From: Microbispora sp. ZYX-F-249 | Lineage (GTDB): Bacteria > Actinomycetota > Actinomycetes > Streptosporangiales > Streptosporangiaceae | Length of the DNA stretch: 64,000 bases | Assembly (NCBI RefSeq): GCF_039649665.1 | Contig: NZ_JBDJAW010000026.1 | Span: 57,023-121,022, forward strand | Reading direction: 5' to 3' | Part shown: piece after piece, positions 31,446-40,430 of the stretch | How positions within the stretch are numbered: the first letter of the stretch is position 1 | Layout: the number at the start of each line of letters is the position of its first letter | Program-made: the position numbers and the translations under genes | The notes under the pieces: generated by a model | Told to the model about the DNA's origin: nothing | The model's input: the letters and a program-made list of their open reading frames with translations, nothing else | The model's database searches: none

Positions 31446-32509
31446 TCGCTTCGCGCGGGAACCAGGCAGACCTTGCCGGTCCGCCCCGAGTCGGCCAGGC
31501 GGTACGCCTCGTCGGCCTTCTCCAGCGGCAGCACGTCGGTCACCAGCCGCTGTGGGCTGGCGCCCCACCGCACCAGGCGGAAGGCCAGCTCCTCCATCGC
31601 CTGGAGCGAGGTGACCCAGGAGGCGTACAGGGTGAGCTGGCGGTGCAGCAGCAGATCGGAGACCTCGGTCTCCAGCCGGCCGCCCTCGCCCACCAGGGAG
31701 ACCCGGCCCCACTCGGCCGCCCCCCGGATCGCCACGCTCCGGCCCGGGGCCGAGCCCGAGCAGTCCATCGTCACCGAACAGCCGCGTCCCCCGGTCGCCT
31801 CGTCCACCGCCTCGGCGACCCCGTCGTCGGCGATCAGGACCTCGTCGAACAGGCCGAGGGAACGGGCGTGCGCGGCGCGCTCGGGCGACCGCTCCACGCC
31901 GAGCACCCGGGTCGCGCCGAGGCCGCGTGCGATCATGCCGGCCGCCAGCCCGACCGGCCCGAGGCCGACCACCAGCAGGTCGTCGCGCCCGCCGACCCCG
32001 GTGCGCAGCAGGCCCTCGTACGCCGTGCCGAACCCGCAGGCGATCAGGGCGCCGTCCACGTAGGACAGCTCGTCCGGCAGCGGCACGGCCGTGCTCTCCT
32101 CGACCAGGATGTACTCGGCGTGCCCGCCGTCGCGCTGCCAGCCGTACGCCGACCTGCGCTCGGGGTCGGAGCAGCTGATCATGTGGCCGCGGCGGCAGTT
32201 GGCGCAGCGCCCGCAGCCGGAGATGTGGTAGACGATCACGCGGTCGCCCACTCCGAAACGGCGGCAGCCCGGACCGGTCTCCACGACCTGGCCGCTGGGC
32301 TCGTGCCCCGCGACGACTCCCTTGTAGGCGGCGCCCTCCTGACCGACGTGGGTCTTGTGCCCCCGGTAGATGTAGGACAGGTCGCTGCCGCAGATGCCGG
32401 ACGCGCCCACCCGTACGAGCAGCTGGCCGGGACCGGGCGTGGGCACCTCGACGTCGCGCAGCACGGCGGTGAAGTCGCCGGGCAGGAAGACGCCCTTCAT
32501 GGTGGTCAT
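31442..32509 (-). CDS. zinc-dependent medium-chain dehydrogenase (polyol/sugar type)
   Basis: 355 residues. Catalytic zinc site: CGSD (about 40-43) and GHE (about 68). Structural zinc loop: CGRCANCRRGHMISC. The NAD-binding turn is VVGLGPVGLAAG. It resembles sorbitol/threonine dehydrogenase-like enzymes; within this operon it likely oxidises the imported sugar or polyol. Its start overlaps the permease stop by four bases. Confidence 0.85.
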   Translation of the reverse strand: MTTMKGVFLPGDFTAVLRDVEVPTPGPGQLLVRVGASGICGSDLSYIYRGHKTHVGQEGAAYKGVVAGHEPSGQVVETGPGCRRFGVGDRVIVYHISGCGRCANCRRGHMISCSDPERRSAYGWQRDGGHAEYILVEESTAVPLPDELSYVDGALIACGFGTAYEGLLRTGVGGRDDLLVVGLGPVGLAAGMIARGLGATRVLGVERSPERAAHARSLGLFDEVLIADDGVAEAVDEATGGRGCSVTMDCSGSAPGRSVAIRGAAEWGRVSLVGEGGRLETEVSDLLLHRQLTLYASWVTSLQAMEELAFRLVRWGASPQRLVTDVLPLEKADEAYRLADSGRTGKVCLVPARSE

Positions 32510-33522
32510 GAGCTACGGGCTCCGTTCCGCTGGGAGAGCATCACGTTGATCAGCACGGCGCCGACGATGATGACGCCGCGGACCACGTCCTGGAAGAAGG
32601 CGTTGACCCCGAGCAGCACGAGGCCGTTGCCGATGATGGTGATGAAGGCGACGCCCAGCAGGGTGCCGAGCAGGGACCCCTTGCCGCCGGCGAGGGAGGT
32701 GCCGCCGATCACGACCGCGGCGATCACGTCGAACTCGAGGCCGACCGACGCGCCGCCGTTGCCGGACCCGAGGCGCGCGGCCAGCAGCAGGCCGCTGATC
32801 GCGGCGAGCAGGCCGGTCGTCGCGAACAGGAGGACCCGGATCCGGGAGACGTTGATTCCCGCGAGGCGGGCGGCCTCGGCGTTGCCGCCGACCGCGAAGA
32901 CCGAGCGGCCGTAGGCCGTGCGGTTGGCCACGAAGAGGAACACGGCGAACAGGACCGCCATGATGATGGCCGGGGTCGGGATGCCGAGGATGCTTCCGGC
33001 CAGGACGTCGAGGAACCCGTTGGCCTCCAGCGGGACCGGCAGGCCGTCCGTCATGTACTGCGCCAGACCGCGCAGGGCGCTCCACAGGCCCAGCGTGGCC
33101 ACGAACGACGGGATGCCCCAGCGGGCGCGCAGGAAGCCGGCGGCGGCGCCGAGCAGCAGGCCCACCGCGAGGCAGACCGGCACGGCGAGGGCGAACGGGA
33201 TGTGCCACTCCCCGGTCGCCTTGGCCAGCAGGACCGAGGAGAACGCCACGGCCGGGCCGATGCTGATGTCGATCTCACCGGCCACGACGACGAGGGTCAT
33301 CGCCCACGCCACGACGCCGATCGTCGCCGCGTCGCGCAGGATGGCCAGCTGGTTCGTCACGGACAGGAACCCCGGCGCCGTGGCGGAGAGCACCACGAAC
33401 AGCACCACGATGGCCCCGATGAGCCCGATCTCGTTCAGCCGTTGCGTGTTGCGTCCCAGCCCGCCCCGCGCACGGGCGTTCGTGCCGGCCACGGGCGGGC
33501 CCGTGGGCGTGGTCGTGCTCAT
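32506..33522 (-). CDS. ribose-type sugar ABC transporter permease
   Basis: 338 residues, about eight to ten membrane helices, RbsC/BPD_transp_2 family: INVSRIRVLLFATTGLLAAI, GGTSLAGGKGSLLGTLLGVA. Ribosome site GAGGAGTGAGGGAG upstream of ATG 33522. It sits between the ATPase gene and the dehydrogenase in one minus-strand operon. Confidence 0.9.
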   Translation of the reverse strand: MSTTTPTGPPVAGTNARARGGLGRNTQRLNEIGLIGAIVVLFVVLSATAPGFLSVTNQLAILRDAATIGVVAWAMTLVVVAGEIDISIGPAVAFSSVLLAKATGEWHIPFALAVPVCLAVGLLLGAAAGFLRARWGIPSFVATLGLWSALRGLAQYMTDGLPVPLEANGFLDVLAGSILGIPTPAIIMAVLFAVFLFVANRTAYGRSVFAVGGNAEAARLAGINVSRIRVLLFATTGLLAAISGLLLAARLGSGNGGASVGLEFDVIAAVVIGGTSLAGGKGSLLGTLLGVAFITIIGNGLVLLGVNAFFQDVVRGVIIVGAVLINVMLSQRNGARSS

Positions 33523-33530
33523 GTTCTCCC

Positions 33531-35024
33531 TCACTCCTCGGCAATCGCTAGGGCCATGACCCGGTTGAGCTCGATCTCGTCGCCGCTCAGCTCCGCCACG
33601 ACGCGTCCGCCGCGCAGGACGGCGATCCGGTCGCAGACGTCGGCCAGCTCCTCCACCTCGCTGGACACGAAGACCACGGCGCGCCCGTCGTCGGCCAGCA
33701 GGCGCATCTGGTCGTAGATCTGGCGTTTGGCCTCCACGTCCACGCCGCGGGTGGGCTCGTCGAGCAGCAGCACCTCGCTGCCCGCGTGCAGCCACCGGGC
33801 GAGCACGGCCTTCTGCTGGTTTCCGCCGCTGAGCGTGCCGATCGGCGTCCCCGGACGGGCCGTCTTGATCGCCAGGCGGTCGATGAGCGCCCGCGCGGCC
33901 TGCCGTATCGCCCGTCGGTCCAGCACACCGGACCTGCTGACCCCGCGCAGGTCGCTGATGACGATGTTCTCGTCGACGCCCATCAGCGGCACGATGCCCT
34001 CGCGCCGCCGGTTCTCCGGCGTCATGCCGATGCCCCTGCGGAGCATCGCGGCGAACGCGCCGGGCCGTACGGTCTCGCCGCGCAGGCGGATCTCACCGGC
34101 GGACGGGCGGTCGAGCCCCACCAGCGCGCGCAGCGTCTCCGTGCGGCCCGAGCCGAGAACGCCGGCGATGCCCAGGATCTCGCCGGGCCGCACGTCGATG
34201 TCCAGGCCGTTCAGCCGGTCGCTCACCAGACCGCGCGCCGACAGCACCGGCGGCTCGGCGCTCGGGCGGCGGTCCCGGGACGCCACGGTCTCGGGCGCCG
34301 TGCCGAGCATCATCGCGACGATCTCGTGCGTGGAGGCCGTGCGTACCGGCAGCGTCTCCACGATCCTGCCGTCGCGGACGACCGTGGCGGTGTCGGCCAC
34401 CTGCCGGATCTCGTCCATCCGGTGGCTGACGTAGATGACCGCCACGCCCTGCTCGGCGACGGTCCGTACGACGTCGATCACCTGCCGGACCTCGGCGGCG
34501 GCCAGGGAACTGGTCGGCTCGTCGAGGATGAGCAGGGTGGGCCGCTGGCTGACGGCGCGGGCGATCTCCACGAGCTGCTGCCCGGCGGAGCCCAGCGAGC
34601 CGACCGGGCTGTCGACGTCGATGTCCACGCCGATGCGCGCCATCGCCTCCTTCGCGTCGGCGCGCATCCTGCGCACGTCGAGCGCGCCGCGGGAGCGCGG
34701 CCAGGCGCCCAGGAACAGGTTCTCCGCGACCGTCATCTCCGGCACCAGGCTCAGCTCCTGGTAGACGGTCGCGACCCCCAGGGCGGCGACGTCCCGCGTC
34801 CCGAGCCCCGCCAGCGGCTTGCCGCGTACGAGCGCCTCACCGGAGTCGAGGTGTTCGGCGCCGGACAACACCTTGATCAGGGTGGACTTGCCGGCGCCGT
34901 TCTTGCCCAGCAGCGCGCGGACCTCGCCGCGCCGCACCGCGAAGTCGACGTCGCTGAGAGCGGTGACGCCGGGGTAGCGCTTGGTGCCCGCGCGCACCTC
35001 CGCGACGACGTCGGTGTTCGACAT
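33531..35024 (-). CDS. ribose-type sugar ABC transporter ATP-binding protein
   Basis: 497 residues, two fused ATPase domains as in RbsA/MglA. Domain 1: GKNGAGKST, a variant signature (GSLGSAGQQLVEIARA), LLILDEPTSSL. Domain 2: degenerate Walker A (GVLGSGRTE), LSGGNQQK signature, LLLDEPTRGVD. Such asymmetry is normal in this family. Between the binding-protein and permease genes. Confidence 0.93.
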   Translation of the reverse strand: MSNTDVVAEVRAGTKRYPGVTALSDVDFAVRRGEVRALLGKNGAGKSTLIKVLSGAEHLDSGEALVRGKPLAGLGTRDVAALGVATVYQELSLVPEMTVAENLFLGAWPRSRGALDVRRMRADAKEAMARIGVDIDVDSPVGSLGSAGQQLVEIARAVSQRPTLLILDEPTSSLAAAEVRQVIDVVRTVAEQGVAVIYVSHRMDEIRQVADTATVVRDGRIVETLPVRTASTHEIVAMMLGTAPETVASRDRRPSAEPPVLSARGLVSDRLNGLDIDVRPGEILGIAGVLGSGRTETLRALVGLDRPSAGEIRLRGETVRPGAFAAMLRRGIGMTPENRRREGIVPLMGVDENIVISDLRGVSRSGVLDRRAIRQAARALIDRLAIKTARPGTPIGTLSGGNQQKAVLARWLHAGSEVLLLDEPTRGVDVEAKRQIYDQMRLLADDGRAVVFVSSEVEELADVCDRIAVLRGGRVVAELSGDEIELNRVMALAIAEE

Positions 35025-35072
35025 GGGAGCCTTCCTGGGAGCCTTCGGTGGGGACAGGGGACCTTGGGCGGC

Positions 35073-36086
35073 TTACGGGATTCCGTCGGCGTGCTCGGTC
35101 AGCCACTTCTCGTTCGTCGCCTTGTCGTCGGCGGTGTAGAGAACCGGGTCCACCGGGATGACGAACGAGTCGTTCTTGGCGCCGCTCGACGCCTTGCGGG
35201 CGGCCTCGTACGCGAGCTTGCCCACGGTCTGCGCGGGGACGTCGATCTCCGCCTTGAGGATGCTGCCGTCGACCAGGGCCTTGGCGATGTCGACGGTCAT
35301 GTCGCTGCCGAAGACGACGGTCTTGCCGACGCGGGAGCGCGTGGTGACGGCCTTGATGCCCGCCAGTGTGCCGCCGCCCGCGACGGCGTAGAACGCGTCG
35401 AGGTCCGGGTTCGCGGTGATGATGTTCTCGGCGACCGGAGTGGCCTTGTCGACCACCGCGCCCTCCTGGTCGGCGACGTACTGGGCGCCGGGCACCGACG
35501 TGGCCAGGCCCTCCTTGAAGCCGCGCTTGCGCTCCTTGCAGACCTCCACGAAGTCGCAGTTCAGGATCGCGATCTTCGGCTTGTCGATCTTCTGGGAGGT
35601 GAAGTACTTCCCGGCCTGCTCGCCCAGCTTCTTGCCGAAGACGTACGGGTCCGACAGGACGTAGCCCCACACGTACTTCTTGGCGTCCGCGTCGTTGATG
35701 CAGGTGTTGTAGCAGACCACCGGGATGCCGGCCTTGCTCGCCGCCGCGATCGCCGGGGTGGACGCCGTGGCGGAGACGGCCGAGGTGATGATCGCGTCCA
35801 CGTTGGAGGCGACCAGGGTCGACATGAACGAGGATTCCTTGGCCGCGTCGCCCTGCGCGTTGTTGCCCAGCAGCTTGAGCTGCGAGTCCTGTGCGGCGGC
35901 GGTCTCGATGCCCTTCTTCACACCGGCGTAGAAGCCCTGCGAGTCCAGGTAGATCACCCCGACGCGCAGCTGCTCCTTCGCTCCCGAGGCGCCGCCGGAC
36001 CCGGCGGACTGACCGCAGGCGGCGAGCACGGCGCCGACGGCCAGCAGGGCGATGCTCCGCATCACCGTGAGTCGAACTGATGCCAC
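35073..36086 (-). CDS. sugar-binding lipoprotein of the ribose-type ABC importer
   Basis: 337 residues. GTG 36086 follows GGGAGG. A lipoprotein signal ends in VLAACG. The mature part is a type I periplasmic-binding fold (RVGVIYLDSQGFYAGVKKGI, VDAIITSAVS, GIPVVCYN, NPDLDAFYAVAGGGTLAGIK, EIDVPAQTVGKLAYEAA). First gene of the import operon, divergent from the catabolic operon. Confidence 0.92.
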   Translation of the reverse strand: MASVRLTVMRSIALLAVGAVLAACGQSAGSGGASGAKEQLRVGVIYLDSQGFYAGVKKGIETAAAQDSQLKLLGNNAQGDAAKESSFMSTLVASNVDAIITSAVSATASTPAIAAASKAGIPVVCYNTCINDADAKKYVWGYVLSDPYVFGKKLGEQAGKYFTSQKIDKPKIAILNCDFVEVCKERKRGFKEGLATSVPGAQYVADQEGAVVDKATPVAENIITANPDLDAFYAVAGGGTLAGIKAVTTRSRVGKTVVFGSDMTVDIAKALVDGSILKAEIDVPAQTVGKLAYEAARKASSGAKNDSFVIPVDPVLYTADDKATNEKWLTEHADGIP

Positions 36087-36186
36087 GAATGGCCTCCCTG
36101 AGTCTGTCTTCGGTTGGCGACGCCACTGGCAGGGCGCGCTGCGCCACGTCAGATGATGCGGCGGGCGTAACGCGCCTGTCAATAAA

Positions 36187-36221
36187 TTGTCATAAAAAAA
36201 CACTTATCGTAGAGTGGCGCC
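36187..36221 (+). promoter_or_regulatory. leaderless promoter of the catabolic operon
   Basis: -35 TTGTCA (36187-36192), 17-base spacer, -10 TAGAGT (36210-36215), then six bases to the GTG start at 36222, so the transcript should begin at or next to the start codon. The spacer is very A-rich, unusual for this genome, and may hold the GntR operator. Confidence 0.7.
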
Positions 36222-36986
36222 GTGAACCTCCCCGGACCTTCAACGGAGACCGGATGCTGCGCGGTCGTGACCGGTGCCGCCTCCGGCATCGGCGCGGCCA
36301 CCGCCAGGCGTCTCGGCGCGACGGGCATGCCCGTCCTGCTGTGCGACATCTCCCCGGCAGGGGAGGACGTCGCCGCGGCTGTCGCCGAGGCGGGCGGCAC
36401 GGCAAGATTCGTGCGCATGGACGTCAGCGACGAGAGCGCGTGGGGGGAACTCCGCCGCTTCGCCCACCGGGAGTACGGCCCGGTGCGGCACCTCGTCAGC
36501 AACGCCTACGTCGTGGACGTGAAACCCCTGCACGACCTGGGCGCGGCATCGTGGAACCGCCAGCTGGAAGTGAACCTCACCGCCTCCTACCTGGCCTTTC
36601 GCACGTTACACGAGGATCTGGAGGCGACGTCGGGGGCGGTCGTCCTCGTCTCGTCGGTGCACGCGCTCGTCGGCCTGCCCGGTCATCCGGCGTACGCCGC
36701 GACGAAGGCGGCGCTGGTGGGTCTCGGCCGCCAGCTCGCCGTGGACTACGGTCCCGGGGTGCGCGTCAACACCGTGCTGCCCGGGCCGATCATGTCCCCC
36801 GCGTGGGACCGGGTGGCGGAGGAGGACCGGCGGCTGAGCGTGGAGGCCACGATCGCCAAGCGGTTCGGCGAGCCCGCCGAGGTCGCCGCGGCGATCGCGT
36901 TCCTGCTCTCGGACGAGGCGTCCTACATCACCGCCACCACCCTCGTCGTCGACGGCGGCTGGAGCGCGACGAAGAACTCCTCCTGA
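36222..36986 (+). CDS. SDR family oxidoreductase
   Basis: 254 residues. Cofactor motif TGAASGIG, catalytic YAATK preceded by VLVSSVHA, and the C-terminal YITATTLVVDGGWSA typical of classical SDRs. In this operon it is a candidate for oxidising the sugar C1 (galactose/fucose/arabinose dehydrogenase step) or another step. Read from a leaderless promoter. Confidence 0.85.
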   Translation: MNLPGPSTETGCCAVVTGAASGIGAATARRLGATGMPVLLCDISPAGEDVAAAVAEAGGTARFVRMDVSDESAWGELRRFAHREYGPVRHLVSNAYVVDVKPLHDLGAASWNRQLEVNLTASYLAFRTLHEDLEATSGAVVLVSSVHALVGLPGHPAYAATKAALVGLGRQLAVDYGPGVRVNTVLPGPIMSPAWDRVAEEDRRLSVEATIAKRFGEPAEVAAAIAFLLSDEASYITATTLVVDGGWSATKNSS

Positions 36987-37004
36987 GAGGGATGACCGCA
37001 GAGC

Positions 37005-37709
37005 ATGAGCACCTACAAAGGGCGTGGCATCCACGGCCAGGTCGTCGAGACCATCGGCCGCCGCCTCGTCACCGGGCAGTTCGCCGAGAACGGGCGCATC
37101 GACCTGGTCGAGTTGGAAGCCGAGCTGCAGGTGTCCCGCACCGTGGTGCGCGAAGCGCTGAAGGTGCTGGCCGGCAAGGGCCTGGTCGACTCGCGGCAGA
37201 AGCGGGGCACGGTGGTGCGCCCCCGCAGCGAGTGGAACCTGCTCGATCCCGACGTGATCAGCTGGGAGTTCGAAAGCCGGGGCGGCGAGATGCTCGGGCA
37301 GCTCGCCGAGGTGCGGCGGATGTTCGAACCGGCCGCCGCCGCGCTGGCCGCGGACCGGCGCACCGAGGCCGACCTCGCCGAACTCGAGGCGGCCCTGGAG
37401 GACATGACCGCGGCCGGCACCCCGGCCGAGGCGGCCTCCGCCGACCTGCGTTTCCACCGCGCCGTCCTGGCGGCGACGGGCAACGAACTTCTGGTCCGCA
37501 TGGAGGTCGTCATCGAGTCCGTGCTCGCGGAGCGGGACCGCATCGTCCACGACGTCGTCACCGCCGACGACCCGGTGCCGAGCCACCGGGCCCTGCTCGA
37601 CGCGATCCGGGCGGGGGACGGCGAGGCCGCCAGAACGCGCGCGCTCGCGCTGCTCGACAAGTCCACGGCCGACGTCGACCGCGCGGCCCGCCTCCAGGGA
37701 GACCGGTGA
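37005..37709 (+). CDS. GntR/FadR family regulator (DgoR-like position)
   Basis: 234 residues. The winged helix (VVETIGRRLVTGQFAENGRI, ELEAELQVSRTVVREALKVL) is joined to an FCD effector domain with metal-binding-type histidines (FHRAVLAATGN, SHRALLDAI). DgoR of the galactonate operon belongs to this subfamily. It overlaps dgoD by GTGA. It likely represses this operon until the sugar acid binds. Confidence 0.88.
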   Translation: MSTYKGRGIHGQVVETIGRRLVTGQFAENGRIDLVELEAELQVSRTVVREALKVLAGKGLVDSRQKRGTVVRPRSEWNLLDPDVISWEFESRGGEMLGQLAEVRRMFEPAAAALAADRRTEADLAELEAALEDMTAAGTPAEAASADLRFHRAVLAATGNELLVRMEVVIESVLAERDRIVHDVVTADDPVPSHRALLDAIRAGDGEAARTRALALLDKSTADVDRAARLQGDR

Positions 37710-38851
37710 AGATCACGCGCATCGAAACGTTCCTGGTCCCGCCCCGGTGGCTGTTCTGCCGGGTGGAGACCGACGAGGGACACGTCGGCTGGGGCGAGCC
37801 GGTCGTCGAGGGACGCGCCCACTCGGTCAGGGCGGCGGTCGGCGAGATCGCCGAACTGCTCGTCGGCGCCGACCCGCTGCGTATCGAGGACCACTGGCAG
37901 GTCATGACCAAGGGCGGCTTCTACCGCGGCGGGCCCGTGCTCGCCAGCGCCGTCGCCGGTCTCGACCAGGCCCTGTGGGACATCGCGGGCAAGGCGCGCG
38001 GCGTCCCCGTCCACGAACTGCTCGGCGGTCCCGTACGCGAGCACGTCCGGGCGTACGCCTGGATCGGCGGCGACGAACCCGGCGAGATCGAGGAGGAGGC
38101 CCGGCGCCAGGTGGAGGCGGGCTTCTCCGCGGTGAAGATGAACGCCAGCGGCCGCATGTCCCCCATCGCGGGCCCGGGCGAGATCGACCAGGTCGTCGAC
38201 CGCGTCGCGGCGGTCCGCGCGGTGCTCGGCCCGGGCCGGGACGTCGCGGTCGACTTCCACGGCCGGGTGTCCTATCCGAACGCCCGGCGGTTGCTGCCGC
38301 TGCTCGAACCGCTCACGCCCCTGTTCGTCGAGGAACCGGTCGTGCCGGAGTCCATGCCCCAGGTGCGCAGCCTCGTGGAGGCGTCCAACATCCCCATCGC
38401 CCTGGGTGAGCGGCTCTACTCCCGCTGGGACTTCCTGCCGGCGTTCCAGGCGGGCGTCGCCGTGGCGCAGCCGGACCTGTCCCACGCCGGCGGCATCTCG
38501 GAGGTCCGCCGCATCGCCGCCCAGGCCGAGGTGTTCGGCGCCCTGCTCGCACCCCACTGCCCGCTGGGGCCGATCTCCCTGGCGGCCAGCCTGCAGGTGG
38601 CGTTCGCGACCCCCAACTTCCTCATCCAGGAACAGAGCATCGGCATCCACTACAACGACGGCAACGAACTGCTGGACTACCTAATCGACCCATCCGTCTT
38701 CGCCTTCACCGACGGCCGGATCTCCCGGCCGACCGGGCCGGGTCTGGGCATCGTGGTCGACGAGGCCGCGGTGCGTGAGGCCGACAAGCGGGGTCACCGC
38801 TGGCGCTCGCCGATCTGGCGATACCCCGACCGCTCCTTCGCAGAATGGTGA
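37706..38851 (+). CDS. dgoD: D-galactonate dehydratase-like enolase-superfamily enzyme
   Basis: 381 residues, the length of E. coli DgoD. Key segments: VKMNASG, VAVDFHGRVS (first metal Asp), VEEPVVPES, ALGERLYSRWDF, LAPHCPLGPISLAASLQ, PNFLIQEQSIGIHYN. These match GalD: removes water from D-galactonate to give 2-keto-3-deoxygalactonate. Close mandelate-racemase-group dehydratases cannot be fully ruled out, but the aldolase and kinase downstream support galactonate. Confidence 0.88.
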   Translation: MKITRIETFLVPPRWLFCRVETDEGHVGWGEPVVEGRAHSVRAAVGEIAELLVGADPLRIEDHWQVMTKGGFYRGGPVLASAVAGLDQALWDIAGKARGVPVHELLGGPVREHVRAYAWIGGDEPGEIEEEARRQVEAGFSAVKMNASGRMSPIAGPGEIDQVVDRVAAVRAVLGPGRDVAVDFHGRVSYPNARRLLPLLEPLTPLFVEEPVVPESMPQVRSLVEASNIPIALGERLYSRWDFLPAFQAGVAVAQPDLSHAGGISEVRRIAAQAEVFGALLAPHCPLGPISLAASLQVAFATPNFLIQEQSIGIHYNDGNELLDYLIDPSVFAFTDGRISRPTGPGLGIVVDEAAVREADKRGHRWRSPIWRYPDRSFAEW

Positions 38852-39489
38852 CCGGCGTGCAATCACACGACCTGCTCGATCTCCTCACGACCAGGCGCCT
38901 CCTGGCCATCGTCCGCGGCGACGACCCGGCGGCGGCGCTGCGCAGCATCGGCGTGCTCGCCGAAGAGGGCGTGACCCTGATGGAGGTCTCGCTCAGCGGC
39001 GCCGACGCGCTGTCGGTCATCCGGGAGGCGGCCTCCTCCCTGGGCGAAGGAGTGCACCTCGGCGCCGGGACCGTGCTGACCGCGCGGGACGCCGTCGCGG
39101 CCGGGGACGCGGGCGCGACGTTCGTCGTCACGCCCGGCCTGGGCGAAGGGGTGGACGAGGCGCTGCGCCTCGGACTGCCCGTGCTCGCCGGGGCGATGAC
39201 CCCCACCGAGGTCATCGCCGCGACCGCGCGGGGCGCCGCCGCCGTCAAGCTCTTCCCCGCCTCGGTGGGAGGGGCCTCCTATCTGCGCGCGCTGCGCGAC
39301 CCGTTCCCCGCCGTGCCGTTCGTCCCGGTCGGCGGTGTCGGCCTCGACAGCGTGCACGCCTATCTGGAGGCCGGCGCGGTCGCGGTCGGCCTCGGCTCGC
39401 CGCTGCTCGGCGACGCCCCGCGGGGCGGCGACCTGGACGGCCTGCGCCGCCGCGTGAGAAAGGCGCTCGACCTGGTGGGCGCGCCATGA
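38848..39489 (+). CDS. dgoA: 2-dehydro-3-deoxy-6-phosphogalactonate (KDPG/KDPGal) aldolase
   Basis: 213 residues, class I aldolase of the KDPG family: LLAIVRGDDPAAALRSI, MEVSLSG (catalytic Glu), GAGTVLTARDA, VVTPGL, AVKLFPAS (Schiff-base Lys), PVGGVGL. It cleaves KDPGal to pyruvate and glyceraldehyde-3-phosphate. Start is uncertain among ATG 38845, GTG 38848 and GTG 38857. It overlaps dgoD and the kinase gene. Confidence 0.88.
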   Translation: MTGVQSHDLLDLLTTRRLLAIVRGDDPAAALRSIGVLAEEGVTLMEVSLSGADALSVIREAASSLGEGVHLGAGTVLTARDAVAAGDAGATFVVTPGLGEGVDEALRLGLPVLAGAMTPTEVIAATARGAAAVKLFPASVGGASYLRALRDPFPAVPFVPVGGVGLDSVHAYLEAGAVAVGLGSPLLGDAPRGGDLDGLRRRVRKALDLVGAP

Positions 39490-40430
39490 GGGCGGACGTC
39501 CTGACGATCGGCGAGGCGATGGTCACGGTCCGCTGCGCCGGGCCGCTGCGCCTCGGCGGCGACTCCCGGGTGTCCACCGCCGGCGCCGAGGCCAACGTCG
39601 CGATCGCCCTGTCCCGCCTCGGGCACACGGCCCGCTGGGCCGGCGCCCTCGGGAGCGACGAGCCCGGCGAGCTGGTCCTGCGCACGCTGCGGGCCGAAGG
39701 CGTCCTGACCGATCACGTCGTGCGGCGTACCGACGCCCCGACAGGCCTGCTGCTCCGGGACACGGCCGCCGGGGGCCGGGCCCGCGTGCACTACTACCGC
39801 AGGGACTCGGCCGCCTCGACGCTGTCGTGGGAGGAGGTCCGCCCCGCCGTCGAGGCGGGTCAGGCGGGCCTGCACCTCACGGGCATCACGCCGGCGCTCG
39901 GGCCCGCACCGCTGGAGGCGGTCGCCGCCGCCACCCGGCAGGCGCACCGGTCCGGCGCCTGGGTGAGCCTCGACGTCAACCACCGCTCGCTGCTGTGGTC
40001 CAGGGAGGCGGCCGCCCGGGCGCTGCGCCCGCTGCTGCCGTACGTCACGGTGCTGATCGCCTCCGACGACGAGCTGGACCTGGTGGCGGACGGCGACGGC
40101 GAACGCGACCGCGTGGCGGCCCTGCTGGACGCCGGCGTCGAGGAGGTCGTCGTCAAGCGGGGCGCGGCGGGCGCGAGCTACCACGACGCGCGGACGTCGA
40201 TCGACGCCCCGGCTCGTACGGTGCCCGTGGTGGACGTCGTCGGCGCGGGCGACGCGTTCACCGCCGGATACCTGTCCGGACGGCTCGACGGGCTCGACGC
40301 GTACGGCCGGCTCGAACGGGCGACCCTGCTCGGCGCCGCCTCCGTGGCCTGCGCCGGGGACTGGGAGGGTCTGCCGACCCGGGCCGAGTTGCCCGCTCTG
40401 GCCCTGCCGGAAGGGGAGACACTGCGATGA
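39486..40430 (+). CDS. PfkB-family sugar kinase (2-keto-3-deoxygalactonate/gluconate kinase)
   Basis: 314 residues. N-terminal LTIGEAMVTV and GGDSRVSTAGAEANVAIALS; C-terminal VVDVVGAGDAFTAGYLSGRL holds the anion hole and catalytic Asp of PfkB kinases. By context it phosphorylates 2-keto-3-deoxygalactonate for the aldolase gene that it overlaps (ATGA). E. coli DgoK belongs to a different family, so this is a functional replacement. Confidence 0.87.
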   Translation: MRADVLTIGEAMVTVRCAGPLRLGGDSRVSTAGAEANVAIALSRLGHTARWAGALGSDEPGELVLRTLRAEGVLTDHVVRRTDAPTGLLLRDTAAGGRARVHYYRRDSAASTLSWEEVRPAVEAGQAGLHLTGITPALGPAPLEAVAAATRQAHRSGAWVSLDVNHRSLLWSREAAARALRPLLPYVTVLIASDDELDLVADGDGERDRVAALLDAGVEEVVVKRGAAGASYHDARTSIDAPARTVPVVDVVGAGDAFTAGYLSGRLDGLDAYGRLERATLLGAASVACAGDWEGLPTRAELPALALPEGETLR

